Notes under the pieces: model-generated
Told to the model about the DNA's origin: nothing
The model's input: only the letters and a program-made list of their open reading frames with translations
Database searches by the model: none
Shown: piece after piece, positions 1 to 11,357 of the stretch
Layout of the letters: every line of letters begins with the position of its first letter
Position numbering within the stretch: the stretch's first letter is position 1
Made by a program: the position numbers and the translations under genes
Origin: Perilla frutescens
Lineage: Eukaryota > Streptophyta > Magnoliopsida > Lamiales > Lamiaceae
Direction: 5' to 3'
Length of the DNA stretch: 64,000 bases
Assembly (NCBI GenBank): GCA_026008535.1
Contig: BRKX01000009.1
Coordinates: 36,593,001-36,657,000 of the forward strand

Positions 1-2
1 CA

Positions 3-15
3 TGGTATCAAGAGC
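3..15 (+). other. Primer-binding site of Copia-1 (initiator tRNA-Met)
   Basis: TGGTATCAAGAGC matches the plant initiator-Met primer site TGGTATCAGAGC apart from a small change. The CA just before it at 1-2 could be the last two bases of the 5' LTR. Confidence 0.75.
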
Positions 16-68
16 ATAGGCTATCTGCTTTTATTTTTTGATTTGTTTCTGATTCAATCTTTACCCGA

Positions 69-1316
69 TTGGCATCGATAATGATGAAGAAGAATACTCA
101 CTTTTCATGGCACCAGGCGCGAGACGATGAACTAGGTTTTATGGCTTATGCTGCTCCAGTAGAGAGTGGAGAGAACCGTGACGCCGCTGCTCAGCGAAGG
201 AATATAGCGGTTTCCGATCTAAATCCGACATATCCGTTGAATGCAGGGCACAACAGCGATAGCGGTGTGAATCATCAGCTTGGATATGCGAAGAATGAAA
301 TTACTGTCAATAGGATTTAAGCAAACGATGAATTGTACATTGCTCCTAGTGAGTACCCTGGTATGTACCTGACTGCTGATCTATTTAACGGTAAAAATTT
401 TCATATATGGTGTCGGGCAATTAAGCGAGGGTTATTGTCCAGAAATAAACTTAAAATAATCGATGGCAGTATGATTACTCATCAACCTGATTCTGTTGAC
501 CACATGCAATGGGTTAAAGTTGATTACTTGGTGTTCAATTGGATTAGTAACTCTATGAATTAGGAGATAGCTAGGGGTTTTCAGAACTTGGACACATCTA
601 GAGAACTATGGGAAGAGTTATATAAATGTTTTAGAAAGAGGAATGGGCCTTGAATCTACAAGTTAAGAAGGGAGATAGCAACCTATGCACATAATTCTCA
701 AAGTGTTATGGTATATTTCAATAATCTAACCAGTCTGTGGGATGATTTAGCCTTATTAAAGACATTAAGAGACTGCACATGTGCTGCATCTGAGGATGCT
801 AAGAATGATGTTGAGGAAGAGCACGTGATGCAGTTCTTGATGGGATTAGGAGACTGTTATGAGACAATAAGACAACAGATCTTAATCATGAATCCGTTAC
901 CAAATGTAAGTCAAGTGTATGCCATGATCTTACAAGTGGAGGAGCAGATAAATGTGAGAAATCAACTAGCAGAGGGAACTGAGCATAATGTTATGTACAA
1001 CAATAAAAAAGGATACAAGGGAGATCACTTTAGGAGAAGAATGAGTAATGAGAAGAAAGCTAAGCTGTATTGTGATCACTGTGGAGGGTTAGGACACTTA
1101 AAATCTGAGTGTTTTGATCTTATAGGTGTGCCAGATTGGTACAAAAAGTACAAGACAGATAGAGAGAAGGGAAAGGCACATTATGCCATGCAAAAGAAAG
1201 ATGCAGAACCATGTAAGGATGAAAGAGAAGGGAGAAGGAGATGGATTCTACCAAAAGAGACAATTCAAGGGGTCAGCAAGCTAATTCAATCAGAGTTAGC
1301 AAAGCAGTTACAATAA
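69..1316 (+). pseudogene. Copia-1 gag remnant with CCHC zinc knuckle
   Basis: Structural capsid/nucleocapsid protein of the retrotransposon. Three open stretches (69-320, 333-563, 708-1316) lie in one frame and are separated by in-frame stops near 318, 561 and 651. The middle one holds the retrotransposon gag core (GKNFHIWCRAI...). The last ends in a zinc knuckle of type CX2CX4HX4C (CDHCGGLGHLKSEC) and a basic tail. The common frame shows one broken gene rather than three small ones. The start at 69 is the first ATG in frame after the primer-binding site, but the N-terminal 80 residues are not convincingly gag-like. Confidence 0.85.
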
Positions 1317-1425
1317 TATTTCCATAAAGGGCTGAATGGGATGATTCAGCTAGAGATGGAGCACAAAATTTAGCAAACCTGACAGAGATTGATCTAGGAT
1401 CATCTCCTATAGATTTCAAGGGCCA

Positions 1426-2730
1426 TTATGCCTTTGGTGTTGCCACAATCATTACTAAAGAATACTGGATAATATACTCTGGAGCAAGCAACCACATGTG
1501 TTGCAATATAGGCCTTTTACCAGATTTGAAATGATTGAGACATCCATTGCATGTGTTTCTACCAGATGGGAGTGGTCTGTGGGTGTTCTTGGCAGGACAA
1601 GCAAAGCTGAATAAAGATATGGTATTGCAGAATGTGTTATTTGCTCCACATTTTACCCACAATTTGTTATTTATTGGTCAGTTAACCAAGGAGTTGGATG
1701 AGAGAGTGCAGTTCTTGGCATCACACTGCATAGTACATAAGAGACATTCAGAAGTTGTACTTGGAATTTGTAAGCTTAAGAAATCTCTATATAATACATC
1801 CACAGTAGAAAGATATGCAGTGTAATGCACATACTGTGGCTGTTGATTCTGAGGTTCTACAGCTACACAAAGTACTTGGACATCCTTCAATGACTACCAT
1901 GCAACATATGCTGGAAGGGAAGAGGAGATACAGTTCATCAGAGATAGATATCCTGAATTCCTGTGACATATACCATCAAGCCAAACAACAAAGAACTCAT
2001 TTTCCTTTATTACACAGGAGAAGTGAGGTGTTATTTGGTTTGGTGTACATTGATCTTTGGGGACCATGCAATGAAGAAACAATTTCAGACACACCTTATT
2101 TCTTGACAGTAATGGAAGATTACTCAAGGACAATCTGGGCATACTTGTTCAAATCCAAGAATCAAGTCTGGAATATTGTCAGAAGTTTCATTGCAATGGT
2201 GAATACTCAGTTTCATAAACAAATACAAACAATTAGAATTGATAATGGATCTGATTTCATTAATGCACAGATTCAGACCCTTTTTCAGAAACATGGGATT
2301 CAACATCAGAGGACCTGCCATATTCTCCACAGCAAAATGGCATAGTGAAGAGAAAGCATAGACATCTGTTACAAGTTGCTCGAGCTCGGATGTTTGAAAG
2401 TAAGCTTCCTGCTAGATTTTGGTCTTATTCAATTCTTCATGCCACATGGATTATTAATAGGCCACTAACTGCAGTGCTTGAATGGAAATCTCCTTATGAG
2501 ATTTTGTTTGGAAAGTTACCTACTCTGGATCATTTACAACCTTTTGGATGTTTGGTCTATAAAGCCAATATATTGCCCAGCAAGTCTAAATTTGATTCCA
2601 GAAGCAGTCAATGTGTATTTCTTGGTTTGTCTACCCAACACAAAGGGTTTTGTCCCGTATGATTTGGTAAGGCATTCTATCTGTGTTGGTAGAGATGTTA
2701 AATTTACACCAACACAGTTTCCTTTATAAG
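1426..2730 (+). pseudogene. Copia-1 pol, protease and integrase part
   Basis: The protease motif reads WIIYSGASNHM, with Tyr where the catalytic Asp of DSGA should be. The integrase zinc domain follows: LHKVLGHPS supplies the His pair, but the second Cys of CDIC is Tyr (CDIYHQAK). The core keeps two Asp (YIDLWGP and IRIDNGSDF). A frameshift near 2320 hides the third motif. In the other frame it reads NGIVKRKH, so the catalytic Glu is Lys. The GPF-like part (IINRPLTAVLEWKSPYEI) and LPTLDHLQPFG follow to about 2730. Protease and integrase would both be inactive. Confidence 0.88.
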
Positions 2731-3014
2731 AACCTGCTATGACAACCTTACCATTTCCGAGTTTTGAGCATTTTCATGCACTTGCTGAGCTAATTGATCA
2801 TGTTTCTATTGGTATTCAGCTCTAAGACTACCATGAAGAAGACTTTGTTGTTGCTGATAAGCAACATTCTGATGAGAACATCACTCAGATGTGTGATTCA
2901 ACTTCTGATACCATCATACCACCTGTGGTTAGGAGGAGTACCAGGCACCACAGACCTTCTCCTTATTTGAATGACTATATCTGAAATCTTGCAGATCATG
3001 GCCTCAGCAGAGAT
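2731..3014 (+). pseudogene. Copia-1 integrase-RT linker, decayed
   Basis: No open frame is left. Fragments such as RRSTRHHRPSPY are typical of the linker between integrase and reverse transcriptase in copia polyproteins. Several stops are present. Confidence 0.6.
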
Positions 3015-4020
3015 GTGGATTCCAGTCGTACCCCTCTTACTTTCCCTTTCCATGTTTCTTCTGTTTTGTTTTCTCATTATACTACATTTCTGATTAATAT
3101 TCAGGTTGTTAAGGATCCTACTTCTTATTCAGAAGCTTGTAAATCTACTGAGTGGGTTGTTGCTATGCACAAGGAACTTGAGGCTCTTGAGAAAAATAGA
3201 ACCTGGGAGGCTGTGCCTCTGTCAGCAGGTAAACATGTTATAGGGTGTAAATGGGTTTATAAAGTCAAACTGAATGCAGATGGCACAATGGAGAGATACA
3301 AGGCAAGGCTAGTTGCCAAAGGTTATAATCAGGAGTTTGGGATAGATTATAAGGAGGTTTTCTCTCAAGTTGCCAAGATGGCTACAGTAAGGCTTTTCTT
3401 TGCCTTTGCTGCTCAATTCTCTTGGCATTTGCATCAAGTAGACATTAATAACGCATACCTATATGGGTACTTATCTGATGATATATATATGGCCTTACCA
3501 CAGGGTTACTCTGGAGGCTCACCAGGGCATGTCTGCAAACTCATCAAAAGCTTATATAGACTGAAGCAAGCCTCCAGAGAGTAGAACCAGGAACTTTGTA
3601 AGCACCTTCTTTCTACTGGTTTTCATCAATCTGCAAATGATCACTGTTTGTTCTATAGAGGGGTTGGGAATAGCTTAGTTGCTCTCTTAGCCTATGTAGA
3701 TGATATATTCATGATGGGACCTTCACTGCAAATTATTACTGAGGTTAAGGCTTCCCTTCACAATGCTTTCACCATTAAAGATCTAGGTGAGGCAAAATAC
3801 TTCTTAGGCATGGAAGTGGCTAACTCTATTACGGGCTTCTTCCTTTGCCAACGCAAATATGTGTTGGAACTCATTGATTCAGCAGGATTAATTGGCTGCA
3901 AGCCAATCTCCACCCCCTTTCCACCAGGGCTTACCCTTACAAAGGAGGGACCATTACTCTCTACAGTTGATTCTTACAGAAGGGTTGTGGGTAAATAGCT
4001 ATATCTTAACTTAACACGCC
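3015..4020 (+). pseudogene. Copia-1 reverse transcriptase, interrupted by Copia-A
   Basis: Copia-type reverse transcriptase. IGCKWVYKVK, RYKARLVAKGY, VDINNAYLYG, LYRLKQASR, the catalytic YVDD (3693-3704), DLGEAKYFLG and STPFPPG occur in the correct order. Lesions are a stop at the Trp following ASR (near 3582) and a stop in place of Leu near 3995. The coding sequence runs straight up to the CGGAT target duplication of Copia-A and resumes beyond 12780. Confidence 0.9.
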
Positions 4021-4025
4021 CGGAT
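4021..4025. repeat. Target-site duplication of Copia-A, left copy (CGGAT)
   Basis: CGGAT precedes the left LTR and recurs at 12781-12785 directly after the right LTR. Removing the element and one copy restores the Copia-1 reading RPDIS. Confidence 0.95.
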
Positions 4026-5444
4026 TTTTGGGGTTTTTTCGAATTGAACCACCGCAGGATCTAATTGGATATTCATTAATCCTAATGTCATGTAGATCAT
4101 AATTTTATGCAGCACATATGTTTTAATTAACCGAGTTTAATTAACATGCAAATCCGGTTTTCGATTCTACTAAAGCGGAAACATAGAATACCGAAAAATA
4201 ACTTACAAATTAAACGACAGGTTGAGGACAAGATTAAAGGTCTAATCTTGCTGTTGTATGAATGATAATAGGCGCCCCTTGATGCTATTCCACTCCTTGA
4301 TCTTCTGTTGTATTTCCGGACTGAATCTAGTTTCAGAGTGGGCTGAAATCTACTAGATCGGTATGGAATCTGTGGAGGTCAAGAGAACACGAGAGGGATG
4401 ATATATTATGACATTAATTTCGTGCCCTTCACCCTTTTATTTATAAGGGGGTGGACGAAATTAGTGTCCCAGTTGAACTGGAATTCTATCTCTATCTCTT
4501 GTTCTATCTCCAATCCAATTGAGTCTCTTTTTGGGCTACAACAGGGATCTAGAAGAATATTAAATTGGCCCATTAATTTATTTAATATCCAATATCTAAT
4601 AAACTTAGGATATAATTAAATAAATTAAGTATAATTTTTATTCCACTAAAGAAATAATACTGACCTACCAATTTAATACATATTTCTGAATATGCTTTCT
4701 CCTTTAGTCCAGCCATTCCCCATGTTTAAGACATAATGCCCATTAATTAATTATGTAAGCTTCTGACAACTATAATTAATTAATATCTTTTCCTTGAGTA
4801 GTACCACACAAGCTTTACTCATGTACGGAATAAATTCCACCTGCAGGGTTTCAGCATGAACTTGCATTTCCTCAAGGGGACACCATCAACCTGGCGCACC
4901 AGGACACGGTGCCCCTACATATTGCACGATCCATCATAAGTGTAAATTTCAAAACCCAAGATATCGAGATTATTGATCCTATGAAAGAATCTCACCCTTT
5001 GATAAATCAAAGCTGCAAACACTACACGTATATGTCCACCAACATATAGGGGTTAAGAACCCGAACTCTGTGGATTCTTATTCTCTCATTTAAGGTCAGA
5101 ATAGAGAATAGAATCCTAAGTAGATCCTCCTCAATACACTCATCCGTGTATTAGAATAATCTGTTAGTCAAGACAAACTATCAGATTATTCTATGGTGTA
5201 CCGATAGCACGTTCAGTGCCATCTAGACCGTGAGCCTTTTAATACATTACAAGGAACCGATGATATGATCTAACCATGTGTTTACCCACACCATATCATC
5301 TACAATGTAAGTATAGTGAACATGCATGTAAATATAACAATTTAAATGCAAACAGTGACTGCAATTGTATTCATTCTATATCATCATAAAACTATCATCA
5401 ATAAAGTATACAAAAGACAGATCTTCTAGTATACAAAACCAACA
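4026..5444 (-). repeat. Copia-A 3' LTR (left), 1419 bp
   Basis: Near-identical direct copy of 11358-12780. It lacks a 4-bp CTAA present in the other copy near 12510. The first base pair of the terminus has changed (TG to TT). It is followed not by the expected polypurine tract but by CGGATATCC, discussed in the findings. Confidence 0.95.
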
Positions 5445-7149
5445 CGGATATCCGCAATGCATTTCTGCTTTATGCTCCTCCATGCAATGGCTCCACCTCC
5501 CAAGGTAAACACATAGTCTGAGGTAGATTTACTCTGATCTTTATCGGATTGAAAATCTGAGTCCGTGTAACCCAAAGGCACTAGACTATCACAGTGGTAT
5601 ACCAGCATATAATCTCGAGTCCTTTTCAGGTACTTGAGTATATTCTTAACCGCAGTCCAGTGACCTTGTCCAGGGTTAGACTGATATCTGCTTACCATGC
5701 CGACTGCATAGCATAGCATACATGAGGCTTCCCATAGCCGAATCATATGGAACGCCCTTCATCTCATCTATCTCAGTCTGTGTGTGGGGACAAATTTTCT
5801 TGGATAGATGAATTCCATGCCTGAAAGGTATCAAAACCTTTCTTGGAATCCTGCATGTTAAACCTAGCTAGCACTGTGTCGATATATGTCGCCTGGGATA
5901 AGCACAATATCCTTTTCTGGCGATCTCGAATTATCTTGATGCCAATTGACGTGTCCGGCTTCTCCTAGATCTTTCATATCGAACTGCTTGGACAACCACA
6001 CCCTTATGTTAGATAATACTTTCTTATTGTTTCCAATAAGTAAGATATCATCAACATATAGCACGAGGAAAGCCACCACGTTTCCGTCACTCTTCTTGTA
6101 CACACAGCTCTCATCCGGACATTGCACGAATCCATAGGACTGAATAACCTCGTCAAACCGGATGTTCCAAGACCTTGACGCCTGCTTAAGTCCATAAATG
6201 GATCTCTTAAGCTTGCACACTAAGTGCTCTTGGCCTTTAGCAATGAAACCCTCTGGTTGCTTCATGTTGATGTTTTCCTCAAGACTTCCATTCAGGAAAG
6301 CCGTCTTGATATCCATCTGCCAAATCTCATAATCTAAATGAGCGGCAATAGACAAGAGAATCCGGATTGACTTAAGCATGGCTATCGGCGAAAAGGTTTC
6401 CTCATAATCGATCTCTTCTTTCTGAGTGTACCATTTCGCCACCAATCTTGCCTTGAAGGTTTCAACATTCCCGTCAACTCCTCTCTTGCGTTTGTAAACC
6501 CACTTACACCCAATGGGTTTTACCCCATCTTGTGTTCTACAAGCTCCCAGACTTGATTGTGATCCATAGATCCAATCTCAGACTCCATTGCAATTTTCCA
6601 AGAATCTGCATCTTTGTCTTGGATCGCTTCGTCGTAGGTCCTGGGATCCAATTCATTTAGTCCTACAGGGAAATTCGAAGATTCACCCAAACTAATGAAT
6701 CTGTCAGGTTGGCGTACAACCCTCCCACTGCGACGAGGCAGTTCCTGTACTTCTGTGACACGTTGTGCAGTAATTTGTGGTTCCTCTTCTTGTACTATTG
6801 GTGTCAGATTCGAATTTTCCCCTTGAAGTTCCTCGAGACCTATCTCACTTCTTGGCTTGTGATTTATTACATAGTCTTCCTTTAAGAATCGAGCAATGGT
6901 ACTCACAATGATCTTCTGATCCTTAGGACTATAAAATAAACCACCTTTCGTTCCTTTGGGATATTCTACAAATAGTCTAACATCCGTACGTGGTGCCAGC
7001 TTATCAGCTTCCTTATCCAGCACATGTGCTGGACTACCCCAAATCCGAAAATGTCTAAGACTAGGCTTTCGTCCAGTCCAAAGTTCTGTGGGTGTAGATG
7101 AGACTGATTTTGATGGAACCACGTTAAGAATATAGGCTGCCATTTCCAA
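5445..7149 (-). pseudogene. Copia-A reverse transcriptase and truncated RNase H
   Basis: Contains the integrase tail (LWTGRKPSLRHFRIWGSP), the linker, and reverse transcriptase with FKARLVAKWYTQKE, MDIKTAFLNGSLEE, IYGLKQASRSWN and LYVDDILLIG (about 6042-6062). Frameshifts lie near 6535, 5950 and 5750. RNase H begins (GYTDSDFQSDKDQSKSTSDYVFTLGG, in part) but stops at KQKCIAD. At 5445 the coding sequence runs straight into the LTR, so about 430 bp present in Copia-B, including the rest of RNase H and the polypurine tract, are missing. Confidence 0.9.
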
Positions 7150-7158
7150 GGCATATCC

Positions 7159-8199
7159 CTAGAATGAAATGGGCAGATCTGAATAGCTCATTATCGATCT
7201 AACCATCTCTAACAATGTTATGTTCCTTCTCTCCGTCACGCCGTTCTGTTGTGGCGTTCCCGGCGCAGTCAACTGGGATGTAATCCCATTCTCTGCTAAG
7301 TAGTCCCTAAATTCATTCGAGAGGTACTCACCACCACGATCAGACCGTAGTGATTTGATACTTTTACCTGTACGTTTTTCCACTTCCGCTCTGAATTCTT
7401 TGAAAGTCTCAAAGGATTCTGACTTGCGGCGTAACAGGTATATGTATCCATACCTTGAGTAATCATCAATGAACGTGATGAAATACTCGTACCCTCCTCG
7501 AGCCTGAACTGACATAGGGCCACATAAGTCAGAGTGAATCAAATCTAGTACCTCTTCAAATCTATTCCCTTTATCCTTAAAGGGTCGCTTGATCATTTTA
7601 CCTTCCAAACATGATTCACACAAAAGGAATGATTCTAGGACCAATGAAGACAAGAGCCCATCGTTTACTAGTCTTTGTATCCGTTTAAGGTTAATATGGC
7701 CGAGCCTAAGATGTTAAAGATAGGTTTGATTCATTTCCGAAGGTTCTTTTCGTTTGTTAGGGTTTATGACCGATGTATTCAGTAAATGCATTTGCGTAGT
7801 GTTTTGCATAGGATTAAGTAAATAAAGATGTCCATCCAATGTGCCAGAACAGATAAAACGTTTATCATTAAAGATAACAACCTTGTTATAAAAAGAAACA
7901 AAATATCCATCCATGAAAAGTTTAGAAACTGAAATCAAGTTTCGCCTAAAACCAGGCACATAAAGACAATCCTTTAAAACTAAAATCCTATCACTACTAA
8001 AAGATAAGATTACATCTCCTACTGCAACTGCCGCCACTTTCGTAGCATTGCCCATGTAGACTGAAATCTCTCCATCACTCAGCTGTCTTTTTACCAGGAA
8101 CCCCTGTAAAGACATGCAAATATGATCAGTAGCTCCAGTATCTACTACCCATGATTGAGTAGAACAAGTAGCTAAACATGTTTCAACGACAAGAGATTG
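7159..8199 (-). pseudogene. Copia-A protease and integrase
   Basis: The protease motif WVVDTGATDHIC (8117-8154) is intact, unlike in Copia-1. Integrase follows: HLRLGHINLKRI and CESCLEGK form the HHCC zinc site. The DDE triad is complete in DLIHSDLCGP, LRSDRGGEY and NGVTERRN. A TAA replaces a Trp codon at YL-HLRLGH (about 7712) and another stop lies just after SDLPISF near 7158. Without these stops the enzyme would look functional. Confidence 0.9.
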
Positions 8200-9023
8200 A
8201 GACGTACCATTTTTCTTCTTCTTGTTAGGACAATATGCCTTCCAGTGACCTGGCTGGCCGCACTTGAAACACTTTGTCTTTGACTTAAATTCCTCGGGAG
8301 GAATCTTAGTCTTGGACTTTTTTACCTTAGGCGCCCCCCCTCTGCAGCTTTCTTGGGTGCGTTCCTCTTCTTCCTTTTAGTACCGGAAGAAGACGCCCTA
8401 TTTTCAGCTAGGTGTGCCTCCGGATTTCCCTTTTGAAGTAACTCAGCTGCCTGAAGATTCATGAGTAGTTCATTCAGGCTGACATCCCTTTTAATCATGT
8501 TAAAGTTCAGCCTAAACTGCTCAAACCTCGAGGACAAGCTATGAAGAGCAATGTCGATTTGAGAATCGCCATCCAGCTTTCCACCCAAGGTCTCAATCTC
8601 AGATAAATACCCCATCATCATGAGAACGTGATCCCTAACAGGTGTGGAGTCAGACATCCTCGCATCCATTAGCTTCTTCATTGCCAAATGGCATGCCGAG
8701 CGGTTCTAATGACCGAACAGCTGCCTAAGGTTGTACATGATATCATAAGTAGTTTTCATAGGTTCATGTTGATGTTGCAACACATTCGACATGGATGTCA
8801 GAATGTAACAGTGCGCTATCTCATTAGACCTAACCCACTTATCATATGCAACCTTTTGGGCTTCGTCAGAACCCTCATCTGGCTGCTGAGGACATAGCTC
8901 TTCAAGTACGAATTTGTGTCCTTCCGCAGTGAGAACAAGATTAAGGTTTCGAATCCAGTCATTGTAATTTTCACCGATTAACTTGTTTTCTTTGAGAATA
9001 GAGGACGGGTTGGAGAGTGCCAT
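8200..9023 (-). pseudogene. Copia-A gag
   Basis: Starts at the ATG at 9023 (MALSNPSSILKENKLIGENY), a copia UBN2-type gag N-terminus also present in Copia-B. A stop replaces the Gln after LFGH near 8704. A slip in a G/C run near 8333 shifts the frame after KKAAEGG. The zinc knuckle CFKCGQPGHWKAYC is encoded at about 8229-8272 in the other frame. Order, length and knuckle fit gag. The product would be truncated. Confidence 0.88.
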
Positions 9024-11343
9024 GATGATATAGAATAACTGAAAAATAAACATGCAGTACAGTCACAAACTTTAGGATACTCACATATAATCGTATAACT
9101 CAAAAAATTATATGTAATCCACCGACATTTTAAAAATATTTCTTATAAGCCACGTTAGTGTGGACGTTTATAAAATTCATCCTTAAACAGGTAAAACCAC
9201 CTTTAATTCACCTCCAGTCAAATTTCCTTATGACAAGTAAATTAATAGTCAGAAATAACCACGGTCATGTAACCTTCCAATTAATAAGCCACGTTAGTGT
9301 GGACGTTTATTAATAAATTACACCTAAGTGTGAACACCATCATCTTAGCACCAAGTCCACTATTTCAAACTTCCTGCTCCAGTTGGAGGAGTCAGTTTGT
9401 TCTAGTAGTGTTCTACAACTATCTTGATAAAGAAGTTTAATTTCTAGAGATAACAGTGATATGACACATCCGTTATAGAGAAAGACCTATTGTCAACTCG
9501 CATGTCTATCACATCTCAATTAAACCAGATTAATGGAGACCGTTTGAGATTTCTACATACTTTGGTATGAATCTCTCCCACTTAGTTATTTAAGATTGAG
9601 GTTTCATTTTATCCCATTGTAAAACATGCAAACATCACATAAAATGATAAAATACCATTGCATGCTTCAAACAACATAATAAGCAATAATAATAAAAACC
9701 AACTATCATGGCTTATATATCATGTTGCTAAATGAGATAAAACTGAAAAGTCAGCTCCGGAAACTCGGGCATGGCCGCCGCCCCCATCACTGCGCCTCGC
9801 CGAAAATCCTAGCTCCAATTAGGATTTCAGGACGTAAATCAGAGACACTTCCTTTCTTGAGCTGTACTACTCACCTTCTTTTGAGTTGATCTTCAAACTT
9901 TATTCAATATAGAATTTCTATTCCTTAGAGGAAAAAACTAATATATCTAGAATAAAATTACAACTCAATAACTTGGTCTAACAGTTTTATTTCTATTACA
10001 TTAAAACAACATAAAATAAAACCTAGACCTAATCTATGAATTTTCTCATGGATTAAAAACACATAGCCAAACTGGCATACGGCCCATCATACATCCAACA
10101 TAAATTAAAACATGCATCACATAATTAAAGAGCCATGATAGTCGGTAACCCTGCAAACAAGTCAGTCTACAAATCCAATAATCACAATTACATGATAAGC
10201 ATAAAATAACATACGATATCCACACATGACATGATTTTCGAAAAATCCAATTAATAAATTAATTAATTTCGAAAATAACTTCAAGATTTAATTTGGAAAT
10301 TAAAATAATTATCCACCAAATTTAATCTTGATAAAAATCGAAAATCCCTTAAGAATAAATCTGAAAATTTGTTATAATTATCCACCAAATTTATTTCTTA
10401 ATTTTCGGATAACACCCTAATTAATTAATATTGGGAAATCTTGATATAGATCAAAAATCTATCCCAAATATTTAGATAGGCTAGGATCAAAAATATCTAA
10501 GATAAAATCTGGAAATTTGATCCACTTCAAATTTCATCCAAATTTAAATCTTATCTTCAATCCTATCTAGATTAGAATTAAGTAATTTATGATATACACC
10601 AAAAATTACTTTTCCAATTCTTATCTACATGGATTTCGAAAATTTCTAGAATAAAATCTGGAATTTTGATCCACTTCAAACTCTTTTTCAAATTTAAATT
10701 CTATTTTCAAATCCTTTTTGGATTAGAATTAGATAACTATTGATATATATAAAAAATTACCTTATCCAATTCAAATCTTTGTAGATTTCAAAAATCACAA
10801 GAAGATTAAATCTGGAAATTTGATCCACTTCAAATTCTATCCAAATCTAATATTCTATTTTCAAATCTATCTAGATTAGAATTAGGTAACTTTAAGATAA
10901 ATATCAAAAATACCAAATCTAATTTTAATAACATAATTTTCGAAAATTACCACCAAATAAATCTAGAAATTTGATTTTCATCAAAAACATCTCCAAATTA
11001 ATTTGTTGAGATCGAAAATTACAACTACAAAATTAGGGAAATTAATCATCAAATTTTCGAAAATTTGATGCTCCAATTTTTGAAACACACATCTAATTAA
11101 ATCTGAAAATTTTGATAAATCAAAAACTATTCCAAATCTAATTAAGATATGACCGAAAATTACAATCCATCCAAAACTAGAATTTTCGAAACACCATAAA
11201 AAATTCATGCAAGTTTTGAACACAACCAATTCGAATATATGAACATATAAATCTGAAAATTTAAGCAACATAAATATTTCATCAAATTTATACATATTTT
11301 TCGAATTAATCCTAGGATTAAATCTAGAACAGTGCCAAAACCC
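9024..11343 (-). other. Copia-A 5' leader, 2.3 kb, non-coding
   Basis: Lies between the primer-binding site and the gag ATG and has no credible open frame. The proximal 1.1 kb (10281-11340) is a ladder of stem-loop repeats, annotated separately. The distal part contains two copies of GCCACGTTAGTGTGGACG (near 9152 and 9288), each able to form a short CCAC/GTGG hairpin. Copia-B has the same layout with the variant GCCACGTAGGGTGGACG. Confidence 0.8.
10281..11340. repeat. Stem-loop repeat ladder in the Copia-A leader
   Basis: The phrase AAATCTGGAAATTTG or a close variant recurs at 10357, 10505, 10654, 10808, 10959, 11099 and 11249 (spacing 140-154 bp). Other units lie about halfway between (for example 10430 and 10575). 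Most units are imperfect inverted repeats of 40-60 nt. The clearest is TCAAGATTTAATTTGG (10281-10296) against CCAAATTTAATCTTGA (10316-10331), complementary at 15 of 16 positions. Others include TTAAGAATAAATCTG against CAAATTTATTTCTTAA (10350-10402) and AAGTAATTT against AAATTACTT (about 10577-10609). Arms differ between units but remain self-complementary. Confidence 0.8.
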
Positions 11344-11355
11344 GCTTTGATACCA
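11344..11355 (-). other. Copia-A primer-binding site (initiator tRNA-Met)
   Basis: On the - strand TGGTATCAAAGC lies two bases inside the 5' LTR. It differs at one base from TGGTATCAGAGC, which complements the 3' end of initiator tRNA-Met. Confidence 0.85.
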
Positions 11356-11357
11356 GT

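Noticed and set aside
4398..4619. 73-residue frame, repeated at 11730-11951
   Set aside because: It is LTR sequence. Duplication reflects the two LTRs of Copia-A, not a conserved gene.
10281..11340. CRISPR-like array
   Set aside because: Spacing is regular, but the repeats are degenerate and self-complementary throughout, lie in a retrotransposon leader and belong to a plant genome.
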